NCBI GenBank assembly: GCA_002398365.1
Contig: DGYK01000021.1
Location: 57,739-97,040, forward strand
Origin: Flammeovirgaceae bacterium UBA5008
GTDB taxonomy: Bacteria; Bacteroidota; Bacteroidia; Cytophagales; Cyclobacteriaceae
Reading direction: 5' to 3'
DNA: 39,302 bases
Numbering within the stretch: position 1 is the first letter of the stretch; each line of letters starts with the position of its first letter. Shown piece after piece: positions 8,523-17,281 of the stretch. The notes below the pieces were generated by a model that worked only from the letters and a program-made list of their open reading frames with translations, had not been told where the DNA came from and ran no database searches. A program made the translations under genes and the position numbers.

Positions 8523-9506
8523 TTAGATCGAAAGTATTTTAGCGATGCGTAACGACTCGTTGTCGATTTCGTGATGGTGTGACATGATCATGTCGAAACT
8601 GTTATACACGATGGATCCATTTTGGATACCCACCATCACATCGTTCTTACCATTCAGCAAACCTTCCACAGCTGCTACCCCCATTTTGCTGGCGAGTACA
8701 CGGTCGAAGTAGGTAGGAGTACCCCCGCGCTGTAAGTGGCCGAGAATGGTTACTTTAATATCGAAGTAGTTGTTGCGTTCGGAGAATTTCTTGGCCAGCT
8801 CAATCGCTCCACCAATTTTACTTCCCTCGGCCACGACAATCAAACTGGATTTTTTGTTCGTTTTTCCACCTTCGTCCAGCTTCGCGAAAAGCTCTTCCAT
8901 CGAAAGTGACTCTTCAGGGATGATCGTAGCTACCGCGCCTCCGGCAATACCGCAGTTGATAGCAATGTATCCGCTATTGCGACCCATCACTTCAATGAAA
9001 AACAGACGATTGTGAGAAATTGCTGTATCGCGAATTTTATCAATCGCTTCTACGGCTGTGTTGGTAGCTGTATCAAATCCGATGGTGTAATCAGTACCCG
9101 CCAAATCATTGTCAATCGTACCGGGAATACAAACAGAGGGAACTTTATACTCTTCGTAGAATTTATGTAGACCGGTGAAGGTACCATCGCCACCAATGGC
9201 TACGAGCGAGTCGATGCCATTCTTTTGCAAGTTGCGAAAAGCCTTCTCACGACCTTCGGGAGTGCGAAACTCCACGCTTCGTGCCGACTTGAGAATGGTA
9301 CCGCCACGTTGGATAATGTTACCAACAGATCGGGCACCCAATTTTACGATATCACCACTGATCATGCCTTCATAGCCCTGCATGATTCCGTAAACTTCTT
9401 TCTTGTAATAGATGGAGGCGCGAACAACGGCTCGTATTGCAGCATTCATGCCGGGGGCATCACCACCCGATGTGAACACTCCAATCTTAGAAATTTTATT
9501 TTCCAT
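8523..9506 (-). CDS. pfkA: ATP-dependent 6-phosphofructokinase
   Basis: A 327-residue protein of normal length for bacterial PfkA. It phosphorylates fructose 6-phosphate to fructose 1,6-bisphosphate. Nucleotide-binding SGGDAPG is at 13-19 and GGDGT at 105-109. The catalytic loop PGTIDND is at 128-134, with Asp132 as the base. MGRNSGYIA begins at 174. Gly in GGDGT (rather than Asp as in pyrophosphate-dependent enzymes) supports ATP as donor. It has its own promoter and is followed at 10 nt by the glucokinase gene. Confidence 0.96.
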   Translation of the reverse strand: MENKISKIGVFTSGGDAPGMNAAIRAVVRASIYYKKEVYGIMQGYEGMISGDIVKLGARSVGNIIQRGGTILKSARSVEFRTPEGREKAFRNLQKNGIDSLVAIGGDGTFTGLHKFYEEYKVPSVCIPGTIDNDLAGTDYTIGFDTATNTAVEAIDKIRDTAISHNRLFFIEVMGRNSGYIAINCGIAGGAVATIIPEESLSMEELFAKLDEGGKTNKKSSLIVVAEGSKIGGAIELAKKFSERNNYFDIKVTILGHLQRGGTPTYFDRVLASKMGVAAVEGLLNGKNDVMVGIQNGSIVYNSFDMIMSHHHEIDNESLRIAKILSI

Positions 9507-9523
9507 TTTTGACTTAAGGTGGT

Positions 9524-9553
9524 CAAAAATAGCAGATGAAGTCCAGTTTACAA
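9524..9553 (-). promoter_or_regulatory. Promoter of pfkA-glk
   Basis: Minus-strand TTG at 9553-9551, a 19-nt spacer and TATTTTTG at 9531-9524. This gives a leader of about a dozen bases before the pfkA ATG at 9506 and separates pfkA-glk transcription from pgi. Confidence 0.75.
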
Positions 9554-9576
9554 GGAGGTTATTCTTTTGTGATCAT

Positions 9577-11229
9577 TTATTTCGACCTCAAACGTTTGAA
9601 ATAATTGATCAATCCGTTGGTGGATGAGTCGTGCGATGCGATTTCACCTTCGGAGCTAAGCTCGGGCAAAATTTTCTTCGCCAGCACTTTGCCCAATTCC
9701 ACACCCCATTGATCGAAACTGAATATGTTCCAGATCACACCTTGCACGAAGATTTTATGTTCATACAATGCGATGAGTGTTCCGAGTGTTTCCGGATCCA
9801 GTTTCTTAAACAAAATAGAGTTGGTGGGTTTGTTGCCGGCAAACACGCGGTACGGCTGATGGAATTCAATATCGGAATCGCCAAATCCGGCTGCCTTTAA
9901 TTCAGCTTCCACTTCTTCTTCCGTTTTGCCCATCATTAACGCTTCGGTTTGTGCGAAGTAGTTGGACAATAGTTTTTCGTGGTGATCACTCAATGGATTT
10001 TGACTGATGGCCGGAGCGATGAAATCGCACGGAATGATTTTTGTTCCCTGATGGATTAACTGATAGAAGGCATGTTGTCCGTTGGTGCCGGGCTCGCCCC
10101 AGATCACCGGACCGGTATTATAATTAACTAAGTGTCCGGATCGATCCACCGACTTTCCGTTGCTCTCCATATTGCCTTGTTGGAAGTAAGCGGCAAAGCG
10201 ATGCAAGTATTGATCGTAGGGGAGGATGGCTTCCGATGCAGCATCGAAGAAGTTGACATACCAAATGCCGATGAGTGCCAACAACACGGGTATGTTCTTT
10301 TCGAATGGTGTGTTTTTAAAATGCTGATCGGCACGGTGTGCTCCTGTCAACAGCCCTTCGAAGTTCTCAAAGCCAATGGTGCAGGCAATCGACAAGCCGA
10401 TGGAAGACCATAATGAATAGCGTCCGCCAACCCAATCCCAAAACACAAACATGTTTTCCGGAGCAATGCCAAATGCAGTGACTGCTTTGGTGTTGGTAGA
10501 TACGGCTACGAAATGCTTGGCGACATCCCCATTGTTTCCCGATTTTTCTAAAAACCATTTCTTAGCCGACTCGGCATTGGTCATGGTTTCCTGGGTGGTG
10601 AAGGTTTTGGAGGCGATAATAAATAAGGTCGTTTCCGGATTGAGATGTTTTGTTACTTCAGCAATGTGGGTTCCATCGACATTGGAAACAAAGTGCGGGC
10701 GAATACTTTTGTGATAAGGCTTTAAAGCTTCGCAAACCATCAGCGGTCCTAAGTCCGAACCACCGATACCAATATTGACAATGTCCGTGATGGCCTTTCC
10801 GGAATATCCTTTCCAGCTTCCGTTTAGCAATTTGCCCGAGAACTCTTTTATCTGCGAAAGCACTTTGTTGATTTCAGGCATCACGTCTACACCATCGACA
10901 AACACTGGCGTATTCGAACGGTTGCGCAAAGCGGTGTGAAGTACCGCCCTGTTTTCGGTTTGATTGATTTTGCTTCCGTGAAACATGCCGTTGATTGATT
11001 CTTCCAGTTGCGTCTCTTTTGCAAGTTCAATGAGAAGAGCGATGGTTTCTTCGGTGATGATGTTTTTAGAATAGTCGACTAAGATATCATCCAACTGTAC
11101 CTGAAACTTTTCGAAGCGTTGATCATCTTCGGCAAACAATTCACGCATGTGTGTTGCTTGCATGGTTAGAAAATGGGCAGTCAGCTTTTGCCAGGCCAGT
11201 GTTTCAGAGGGGTCGATCGATGATAGCAT
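9577..11229 (-). CDS. pgi: Glucose-6-phosphate isomerase
   Basis: A 550-residue full-length PGI, interconverting glucose 6-phosphate and fructose 6-phosphate in the cytoplasm. Sugar-phosphate loop SKTFTTQET at 207-215, signature GGRYSLWSSIG at 268-278, catalytic Glu355 in QQGNMESNGK, His386 in GTNGQHAF and the C-terminal lysine in DQWGVELGK near 515 are all present. Its long form resembles the E. coli-type enzyme rather than the short archaeal or Bacillus types. It sits upstream of pfkA and glk in the same direction with a 70-bp gap containing the pfkA promoter. Confidence 0.97.
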   Translation of the reverse strand: MLSSIDPSETLAWQKLTAHFLTMQATHMRELFAEDDQRFEKFQVQLDDILVDYSKNIITEETIALLIELAKETQLEESINGMFHGSKINQTENRAVLHTALRNRSNTPVFVDGVDVMPEINKVLSQIKEFSGKLLNGSWKGYSGKAITDIVNIGIGGSDLGPLMVCEALKPYHKSIRPHFVSNVDGTHIAEVTKHLNPETTLFIIASKTFTTQETMTNAESAKKWFLEKSGNNGDVAKHFVAVSTNTKAVTAFGIAPENMFVFWDWVGGRYSLWSSIGLSIACTIGFENFEGLLTGAHRADQHFKNTPFEKNIPVLLALIGIWYVNFFDAASEAILPYDQYLHRFAAYFQQGNMESNGKSVDRSGHLVNYNTGPVIWGEPGTNGQHAFYQLIHQGTKIIPCDFIAPAISQNPLSDHHEKLLSNYFAQTEALMMGKTEEEVEAELKAAGFGDSDIEFHQPYRVFAGNKPTNSILFKKLDPETLGTLIALYEHKIFVQGVIWNIFSFDQWGVELGKVLAKKILPELSSEGEIASHDSSTNGLINYFKRLRSK

Positions 11230-11249
11230 AATTTTAAAAAGTAAGGCTG

Positions 11250-11257
11250 CAAAAATA
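11250..11257 (-). promoter_or_regulatory. -7 element of the pgi promoter
   Basis: TATTTTTG on the minus strand at 11257-11250, about 20 nt before the pgi ATG at 11229. The -33 region (TTTT at 11279-11276) is only a loose match. Confidence 0.5.
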
Positions 11258-11315
11258 CAGAAGAAAACGGATCATAAAACCCGTAGTTGATTGCAATCGT
11301 GTGTGGAGGTAAGAC

Positions 11316-11723
11316 TTACCCGCCAACTACCTTTTTCAGATTTTCAATGAGGCCTTCCCACAATTCCTGAAGCTCCTCCATATCATCGAAGTCGGAGTAG
11401 TCTGAAACTTTCAGGAAGGTAGTTTGGGTAAGTTCGTTTACTTCGAGGCGTAACTCAAAATAGGATGGATCTTTCTCGTCTTCTTTCGATTCGGGCAGGT
11501 ATTGAAACTTAGCGAAGTGATTGGTGCGATGCGAGGCTAAGATGGCTTTGTGTTCTTCGTGATCCCACACAAAGGTAAAAACCTTTTCAGGGCTGATGCG
11601 CACATCATCGGCAAACCATTCGCTCAATCCGCTGGCGGAGTCGATATAAGGATAAAGCATTTTGATGGATGCATGAATCTCAAAGTCTGCCGTGAAAAGT
11701 ATTTTTTTTGATGTCTCAGCCAT
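11316..11723 (-). CDS. START-like (SRPBCC/AHSA1-related) domain protein
   Basis: A 135-residue single-domain protein that matches in pattern the START-like family common in Bacteroidota. The first strand (KILFTADFEIHAS) is followed by MLYPYIDSASGLSEWFADDV, a form of the SRPBCC opening in which a tryptophan-containing loop closes the ligand cavity. It ends with a long helix (ELQELWEGLIENLKKVV). No catalytic motif is expected; members may bind a hydrophobic ligand or a protein partner. It lies 86 nt upstream of pgi in the same direction. Function unknown. Confidence 0.75.
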   Translation of the reverse strand: MAETSKKILFTADFEIHASIKMLYPYIDSASGLSEWFADDVRISPEKVFTFVWDHEEHKAILASHRTNHFAKFQYLPESKEDEKDPSYFELRLEVNELTQTTFLKVSDYSDFDDMEELQELWEGLIENLKKVVGG

Positions 11724-11863
11724 GCGTTCCGGATTTGATTTTTAAGTTATATCAATTTTTGATGATCAACAAATCCAATCATTCGAGTTAAACAAAATCA
11801 ACCACGATTCGAAATAAATTATTCTTGTCGTTAGAAATTGATCGGTTAAATGTGAAAAGTTTA

Positions 11864-11871
11864 TAAATTTG
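11864..11871 (+). promoter_or_regulatory. -7 element of the tRNA(CAU) promoter
   Basis: TAAATTTG (TAnnTTTG) ending 16 nt before the mature tRNA. A TTG at 11838-11840 is slightly too far (23 nt) to be a perfect -33 partner. Confidence 0.6.
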
Positions 11872-11887
11872 CGCTCCCTAAAAAAAT

Positions 11888-11961
11888 GGCGCGGTAGCTC
11901 AGGTGGTTAGAGCGTTGGATTCATAACCCAAAGGTCGGGGGTTCAACTCCCCCCCGCGCTA
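11888..11961 (+). tRNA. tRNA with CAU anticodon, probably elongator tRNA-Met
   Basis: A 74-nt cloverleaf. Acceptor GGCGCGG (11888-11894) pairs with CCGCGCT (11954-11960) with a terminal G-U; the discriminator is A11961. D-arm GCTC/GAGC; T-stem GGGGG/CCCCC around TTCAACT. The anticodon loop TTCATAA gives CAU. The last pair of the anticodon stem (A31 and C39) is a mismatch. No CCA is encoded. Elongator Met is the likelier identity; tRNA-Ile with a lysidine-modified CAU cannot be excluded by eye. The G-U at 1-72 and ordinary D-arm do not suggest initiator tRNA. Confidence 0.9.
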
Positions 11962-11963
11962 CT

Positions 11964-11989
11964 AAAGGCAGTCCTCGACTGCCTTTTTT
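11964..11989 (+). terminator. Terminator after tRNA(CAU)
   Basis: Perfect 10-bp stem AAAGGCAGTC/GACTGCCTTT around CTC, followed by further T's; it begins two bases after the tRNA. Confidence 0.9.
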
Positions 11990-12034
11990 ATTTAACGCCC
12001 TTAAGTCTTTTCTACGATCTGATAACATTGGCCT

Positions 12035-12053
12035 TATTTTTGAAGTAAGTTTG
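12035..12053 (+). promoter_or_regulatory. Two candidate -7 elements before the LptF/LptG gene
   Basis: TATTTTTG at 12035-12042 and TAAGTTTG at 12046-12053 both fit TAnnTTTG. The second would leave only a few leader bases before the ATG at 12065. Neither has a clear TTTG at the right distance. Confidence 0.5.
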
Positions 12054-12064
12054 CGCCTTGCTGC

Positions 12065-13672
12065 ATGAAGAAAATAGATAAACTGATCATTGGGTCTTTT
12101 TTAGGACCATTCATCCTTACCTTATTAGTGGTGGTGTTCATTTTATTGATGAAGCAGATGCTTCTCTATTTTGATGACATCATCGGCAAAGGGTTGTCAT
12201 GGGGCGAGTTAGGTTCGCTTATGTTTTACTTTTCGCTCACGCTCATGCCGGCAGCACTTCCGCTAGCTGTGTTAATGTCTTCATTAATCACCTTTGGAAA
12301 CCTGGGCGAGCACTTCGAACTCACCGCCATTAAAAGCCTTGGTATCTCTCTCACGCGCAGTCTATTACCTTTGTTTGTTACAGTGTTAATTATCACCGGG
12401 CTTGCCTTTCTGGCCAACAACTACATGGTTCCGAAGGCGGCCCTCGAGGCATACAGTTTATTGTATGACATCAAACAAAAGAAACCGGCATTGGATATTC
12501 GGCCCGGATCTTTTTACAACGGTATACCCGACATCAGTATCAAAGTCAACCAAAAATTCAATGATGGAATCACATTAAAGAAAGTGATGATCTATGACCA
12601 CCGTGGCAGGGTGGGGAATAAGCAGGTAATTGTAGCGGACTCCGGTAAGATGTATACGATACTGGGTGATCAGTATCTGAAATTGGAATTATTCAATGGA
12701 TATGATTATACCGAGGGAAACGGAAGTGGTCAGGATGAGGGTGGAAGGCCAACCAGCGAAGAGACCTATCGCAAAACCAAGTTCTCAAAGATGCAGGTAG
12801 TACTGGATCTTTCCTCATTTGGCATGAACCGCACAGACACCAAATGGTTTAAGGGAAACCGGATTATGCGCAACATGTCGGAGCTGGAGATGGATATGGA
12901 TTCGGTGCGAGGAGAAATCAATAATCAGGAAGTCAGTTTATATACCGGCACACAGCAATTGCTCTTCACCTATCATTATAAGCACGATTCCATCGCCCTT
13001 CCTTCTCTTTTGGCCGCACATAAAAAGAAAACAGATTCGCTAGCCACCATAAAGGCACGTAATTCCGAACCTCAAAAGTCAGCCGGAAACTACTCAAGCT
13101 ACGGTCAACCGATTCACTCGGTATTTCATCTCGTAAAGCGTCCGGACTCCATCACTGACAGGGACCGGAAGCGCTCCGATAGCATCTTCGCAATTTCTTT
13201 AACTCGCCCTGAGGTATCGAATGCGCTGAATAAAGCCCGAGTGGTCAAAAGCCAATTGCAGAATTTAAACATCAATACAACCCTCCAGCGCAGCGAATAC
13301 ATCGTTTTCTGGGTGCAGTGGCATAAAATACTGGCAAACTCTATCGCCTGCCTGGCGATGTTCTTGATCGGTGCACCGCTGGGATCTATCATCAAGAAGG
13401 GAGGATTGGGCGTGCCAGTATTGGTTTCCATCTTATTTTTTATCCTGTATTATGTACTTGACCTGATGGGAGTTAAGTGGGCCCGGCAAGAATTGGTTTC
13501 GGTGTTTGTAGGCGTTTGGATGGCCAATGCGATATTATTTATCATCGGCCTCTTCTTTCTCCGTCAAGCGAGGGTGGATGCCCGTTTATTTGATGCCGAC
13601 TTCTATAATGTGGTAGTGGATAAGCTTTCGACCCGCTTAGGCGGGATTTTTAAGCGCTCTAAAGTTGGCTGA
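12065..13672 (+). CDS. LptF/LptG family permease (YjgP/YjgQ)
   Basis: A 535-residue inner-membrane protein. The N-terminus (MKKIDKLIIGSFLGPFILTL) and the TMPAALPLAVLMSSLITFG-type second and third helices match LptF/LptG, the permease half of the LptB2FG complex that extracts lipopolysaccharide from the inner membrane. Three membrane segments lie in 12-120 and three in about 420-515, around a periplasmic jellyroll. The periplasmic part is about 290 residues and includes a polar, charged stretch (near 320-385) absent from the 360-residue proteobacterial proteins; extended versions are usual in Bacteroidota. Only one gene is present; the partner must be elsewhere. Which of F or G it is cannot be decided. 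Confidence 0.9.
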   Translation: MKKIDKLIIGSFLGPFILTLLVVVFILLMKQMLLYFDDIIGKGLSWGELGSLMFYFSLTLMPAALPLAVLMSSLITFGNLGEHFELTAIKSLGISLTRSLLPLFVTVLIITGLAFLANNYMVPKAALEAYSLLYDIKQKKPALDIRPGSFYNGIPDISIKVNQKFNDGITLKKVMIYDHRGRVGNKQVIVADSGKMYTILGDQYLKLELFNGYDYTEGNGSGQDEGGRPTSEETYRKTKFSKMQVVLDLSSFGMNRTDTKWFKGNRIMRNMSELEMDMDSVRGEINNQEVSLYTGTQQLLFTYHYKHDSIALPSLLAAHKKKTDSLATIKARNSEPQKSAGNYSSYGQPIHSVFHLVKRPDSITDRDRKRSDSIFAISLTRPEVSNALNKARVVKSQLQNLNINTTLQRSEYIVFWVQWHKILANSIACLAMFLIGAPLGSIIKKGGLGVPVLVSILFFILYYVLDLMGVKWARQELVSVFVGVWMANAILFIIGLFFLRQARVDARLFDADFYNVVVDKLSTRLGGIFKRSKVG

Positions 13673-13674
13673 TA

Positions 13675-13706
13675 TTTGGATTTTCATCCCCTTTCACATA
13701 CTTTTG
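13675..13706 (+). promoter_or_regulatory. Promoter of rpsO
   Basis: TTTG at 13675-13678, exactly 20 nt, then TACTTTTG at 13699-13706: the best full-consensus Bacteroidota promoter in the window. It begins three bases after the LptF/LptG stop codon. Confidence 0.85.
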
Positions 13707-13740
13707 CGCGATAAAAATAACGATAAAAGAAAAATAAGCG

Positions 13741-14016
13741 ATGCAACTTACTTCGGAAAAGAAACAAGAACTGTTCAGCAAGCACGGTTTTGCCAAAAAG
13801 AAAACAGATACAGGCTCTCCAGAGTCTCAAATTGCGATGTTTACCACTCGCATCAACGACTTAACACAGCATTTAAAGCTTCATAAGAAGGACTTCTCAA
13901 CCCAGCAAGGGCTGGTGAAGTTAGTGGGTCAGCGCAAAAGACTTTTGAACTACCTCCAGCGCACTAACATTACTCGCTACCGCTCCATCTTAGCGGAACT
14001 AGAGCTTAGAAAATAA
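13741..14016 (+). CDS. rpsO: 30S ribosomal protein S15
   Basis: A 91-residue protein of normal S15 length, binding 16S rRNA (helices 20-22) early in 30S assembly. Typical features are TDTGSPESQIAMFTTRIN, with the conserved GSPE(S/V)Q turn, LKLHKKDFSTQQGL and RKRLLNYLQ. It is followed by a hairpin terminator or attenuator and then pnp, the rpsO-pnp order known from many bacteria. Confidence 0.97.
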   Translation: MQLTSEKKQELFSKHGFAKKKTDTGSPESQIAMFTTRINDLTQHLKLHKKDFSTQQGLVKLVGQRKRLLNYLQRTNITRYRSILAELELRK

Positions 14017-14036
14017 TTTGAAAAAATAGAACGAAT

Positions 14037-14062
14037 AGGGAACCGAAACAAGGTTCCCTTTT
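14037..14062 (+). terminator. rpsO-pnp intergenic terminator or attenuator
   Basis: Perfect 8-bp stem AGGGAACC/GGTTCCCT with a 7-nt loop and a short T-run. The short T-run suggests partial read-through into pnp. Confidence 0.7.
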
Positions 14063-14077
14063 CGCTTTTATAAACCT

Positions 14078-14100
14078 AGGAATCGCCTTGGCGGGTTCCT
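14078..14100 (+). promoter_or_regulatory. Hairpin in the pnp leader
   Basis: AGGAA-T-CGCC pairs with GGCG-GG-TTCCT around a very small loop, ending 15 nt before the pnp ATG. In E. coli, PNPase represses itself through a processed leader stem-loop, so this hairpin may play a comparable role; that is inference. Confidence 0.4.
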
Positions 14101-14115
14101 GCTAAATAACACCTT

Positions 14116-16263
14116 ATGAATTCAACGATCATCAATAAATCATGTAAACTTCCCGATGGACGGGAAATCTCAATAGAAACCGGAAAGCTGGCTCGCCAGG
14201 CAGACGGTGCCGTAGTATTGCGCATGGGTAACACCATGTTGTTAGCTACTGTGGTTGCGAATGTAGACCACAAAGAAGGTACTGACTTCTTACCCTTATC
14301 AGTAGACTATCAGGAAAAATTTGCTTCAACCGGTAAAATCCCCGGTGGATTTTTGAAGCGTGAAGGCAAATTATCGGACTATGAAGTATTGATTAGCCGC
14401 TTAGTAGACCGTGCTATAAGACCTTTATTTCCAGATGATTATCATGCAGAAACGCAGGTAATCATTCAGTTGATTTCCGGAGACATGAATGCATTGCCTG
14501 ATTCATTGGCAGCCTTTGCTGCATCAGCGGCTTTATCGGTTTCCGATATCCCATTCAATGGTCCGATTTCAGAAGTTCGTGTGGCGCGGGTGGATGGCCA
14601 ATTCATCATCAACCCAACCAACGATCAAAAAGAAAAGGCAGACCTCGATTTCATCGTGGCGGCATCCATCGATAACATTTTGATGGTAGAAGGCGAGTGT
14701 AAAGAAATCAGCGAGGCGGACATGTTGGAGGCTTTGAAATTGGCACACGAAGCCATCAAAGTTCAATGCGAACTTCAGATTGAATTGACCAAAGCTACCG
14801 GCAAAACGGTGAAGCGTACTTACGAACACGAAGTGAAAGACGAAGCCTTCAAGGCAGAGCTTCACAGCCTGTTGTACGACAAGGTGTATGCAGTGGCTCG
14901 TCAGCAAATTGCCAACAAGCACAAGCGTTCTGAGTTGTTCGGTCAGATCATCAAAGAATACCTTGATTCATTACCGGAAGATACCACAGTCAACAAAGAC
15001 TTAGTAAAGAAATACTGGAAAGACATTCAAAAGAAAGCTTGCCGCGATTTAGTGTTGAATGAAAAGATTCGTCTGGATGGCCGCAAGACCAACGAAATCA
15101 GACCGATCTGGTCGGAGATCGATTACTTGCCGATGGCCCACGGCTCTTCTATCTTCACTCGTGGTGAAACGCAATCATTGAGCAGTGTAACTTTGGGAAC
15201 TAAACTGGATGAGCAGATGATTGACGGTGCTATGTTCTCCGGCAGCAACAAGTTCATTCTCCATTACAACTTCCCTTCATTCTCCACAGGTGAGGTGAAG
15301 CCTAACCGCGGCCCAGGTCGCAGAGAAGTAGGCCACGGTAACTTAGCGATGCGTGCGTTGAAGCAGGTACTTCCTAACTTGACCGAAAGCCCTTATACGA
15401 TCCGTTTGGTCTCTGATATTTTGGAATCGAATGGTTCGTCATCCATGGCAACTGTTTGTGCCGGTTCGTTGGCATTGATGGATGCAGGCGTGCAGATTTC
15501 AGGCCCCGTTTCAGGTATTGCGATGGGTATGATTTCAGATAGTTCTACCGGCAAATACGCCATCCTTTCCGATATCTTAGGAGATGAAGATCACTTGGGT
15601 GATATGGACTTTAAAGTAACCGGAACTGAGAAAGGTATCACAGCTTGCCAGATGGACTTGAAAGTAGATGGTTTGACGTATGAAGTTTTGAAAGAAGCTT
15701 TGGATCAAGCCAAAGAAGGTCGTGCGCACATCTTAAACGAGATGAAGAAAACGATCTCTACTGCGAAGCCTGACCTGAAGCCACATGCTCCTAGAGCGGT
15801 GACCATCACCATCGAGAAAGAGTTGATCGGTGCGGTAATCGGCCCAGGCGGAAAAGTGGTACAAGATATTCAGAAGACAACCGGAGCTACCATCGTTATT
15901 GAAGAAGTAGCAAATAAAGGTATCGTGAATATATTCGCTAACAATCAGCAAGTTATGGATGCTGCTGTGAAGCGCGTGAAGGCGATTGTAGCCGTTCCGG
16001 AAGTAGGAGAGACCTATACTGGAATTGTGAAGTCGATCATGCCTTTCGGGGCGTTTGTAGAGTTCATGCCGGGCAAAGACGGTCTGTTGCACATCTCCGA
16101 AATCAAGTGGGAGCGCCTCGAAACTATGGACGGAGTGATGCAGGTAGGCGAAGAAGTAAAAGTGAAATTAGTGGAAGTGGATAAAAAAACTGGTAAATTC
16201 AGACTCTCAAGAAAAGTGCTGTTGCCGAAGCCCGCTTCGAAAACAGAAACACCTTCTGCGTAG
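14116..16263 (+). CDS. pnp: Polynucleotide phosphorylase
   Basis: A 715-residue, full-length PNPase, a 3'-to-5' phosphorolytic exoribonuclease acting as a trimer in RNA decay. It has two RNase PH domains (about 10-220 and 315-545) with an all-alpha linker. The second carries the active-site region GDEDHLGDMDFKVTGT near 487-502. A KH domain follows with GPGG at 576-579, then an S1 domain from about 632 (TGIVKSIMPFGAFVEF). The order and length are complete, with no disruptions. It follows rpsO and precedes rpoD on the same strand. Confidence 0.98.
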   Translation: MNSTIINKSCKLPDGREISIETGKLARQADGAVVLRMGNTMLLATVVANVDHKEGTDFLPLSVDYQEKFASTGKIPGGFLKREGKLSDYEVLISRLVDRAIRPLFPDDYHAETQVIIQLISGDMNALPDSLAAFAASAALSVSDIPFNGPISEVRVARVDGQFIINPTNDQKEKADLDFIVAASIDNILMVEGECKEISEADMLEALKLAHEAIKVQCELQIELTKATGKTVKRTYEHEVKDEAFKAELHSLLYDKVYAVARQQIANKHKRSELFGQIIKEYLDSLPEDTTVNKDLVKKYWKDIQKKACRDLVLNEKIRLDGRKTNEIRPIWSEIDYLPMAHGSSIFTRGETQSLSSVTLGTKLDEQMIDGAMFSGSNKFILHYNFPSFSTGEVKPNRGPGRREVGHGNLAMRALKQVLPNLTESPYTIRLVSDILESNGSSSMATVCAGSLALMDAGVQISGPVSGIAMGMISDSSTGKYAILSDILGDEDHLGDMDFKVTGTEKGITACQMDLKVDGLTYEVLKEALDQAKEGRAHILNEMKKTISTAKPDLKPHAPRAVTITIEKELIGAVIGPGGKVVQDIQKTTGATIVIEEVANKGIVNIFANNQQVMDAAVKRVKAIVAVPEVGETYTGIVKSIMPFGAFVEFMPGKDGLLHISEIKWERLETMDGVMQVGEEVKVKLVEVDKKTGKFRLSRKVLLPKPASKTETPSA

Positions 16264-16342
16264 TTAGTAGGTAAAACGGTTTTTTGGAACTAATTTTTGA
16301 TTTTTACGTGTTTGAAAAAGGTCTAAAGGAAAGACAAACAGT

Positions 16343-17206
16343 ATGAGACAGTTAAAGATAAGTAAACAGATCACGAACCGCGAAAGCCAATCACTGGATA
16401 AGTACTTGCAGGAGATTGGTAAGGTGGATCTATTGACGCCCGATGAGGAGGTGGAGTTGGCGAAGCGCATTAAAGAAGGCGATCAGATTGCTTTGGAGAA
16501 ATTAACGAAAGCCAACTTGCGTTTCGTGGTTTCGGTGGCCAAGCAATATCAAAATCAAGGTTTGTCTTTAGGCGATTTGATCAATGAGGGTAACTTAGGT
16601 TTGATCAAGGCGGCACAACGTTTCGATGAAACCAGAGGTTTTAAATTCATTTCCTATGCCGTATGGTGGATTCGTCAGTCCATCTTACAAGCGTTGGCCG
16701 AGCAATCACGCATTGTGCGTTTGCCATTGAACCGCGTGGGTTCATTGAACAAGATTTCTAAAACCTTCTCGGAATTAGAGCAGAAGTTTGAGCGCGAGCC
16801 TTCACCAGAGGAATTGGCGGAAGTATTGGAAGTAACCACTGCCGAAGTAGTGGATACCATGAAGATCTCCGGTCGCCATGTTTCCATGGATGCTCCTTTC
16901 GTTCAAGGTGAAGAAAACAGCTTGTTGGATGTATTGGAAAACGACAGCGAAGAAACACCTGATTCTGGGTTGATGACCGATTCGTTGAGACGTGAAGTGC
17001 AACGTGCTTTATCGACCTTAACTCAAAGAGAATCAGACGTAATCACCTTGTATTTTGGATTGAATGGTGAGCATGCGATGACCTTGGAAGAGATTGGCGA
17101 GAAGTTCAGCTTAACCCGCGAACGCGTACGTCAGATCAAAGAAAAGGCGATCCGCAGATTGCGTCACACTTCCAGAAGCAAAGCTTTAAAACCTTATTTG
17201 GGATAA
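16343..17206 (+). CDS. rpoD: Primary RNA polymerase sigma factor (RpoD/SigA)
   Basis: A 287-residue sigma-70. Region 1.2 is at about 12-45, region 2 at about 50-125 (GDLINEGNLGLIKAAQRFD and YAVWWIRQSI), region 3 at about 130-200 and region 4 at about 220-285 with the helix-turn-helix LTRERVRQIKEKAIRRL. Region 1.1 and the large non-conserved insert of E. coli RpoD are missing, as is normal for the compact Bacteroidota primary sigma that reads the TTTG/TAnnTTTG promoters found across this window. It has its own terminator and lies between pnp and trxB. Confidence 0.95.
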   Translation: MRQLKISKQITNRESQSLDKYLQEIGKVDLLTPDEEVELAKRIKEGDQIALEKLTKANLRFVVSVAKQYQNQGLSLGDLINEGNLGLIKAAQRFDETRGFKFISYAVWWIRQSILQALAEQSRIVRLPLNRVGSLNKISKTFSELEQKFEREPSPEELAEVLEVTTAEVVDTMKISGRHVSMDAPFVQGEENSLLDVLENDSEETPDSGLMTDSLRREVQRALSTLTQRESDVITLYFGLNGEHAMTLEEIGEKFSLTRERVRQIKEKAIRRLRHTSRSKALKPYLG

Positions 17207-17231
17207 TTCATTTGTAGTAATTACTAACTTT

Positions 17232-17258
17232 AAAGGTCTCATCTTCGAGACCTTTTTT
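17232..17258 (+). terminator. Terminator of rpoD
   Basis: Perfect 9-bp stem AAAGGTCTC/GAGACCTTT around ATCTTC, then T's. It lies between rpoD and trxB and implies a separate trxB promoter within the last 25 bases, which I cannot identify. Confidence 0.88.
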
Positions 17259-17281
17259 GTTGAAATTTTTGTTGATGTTAT

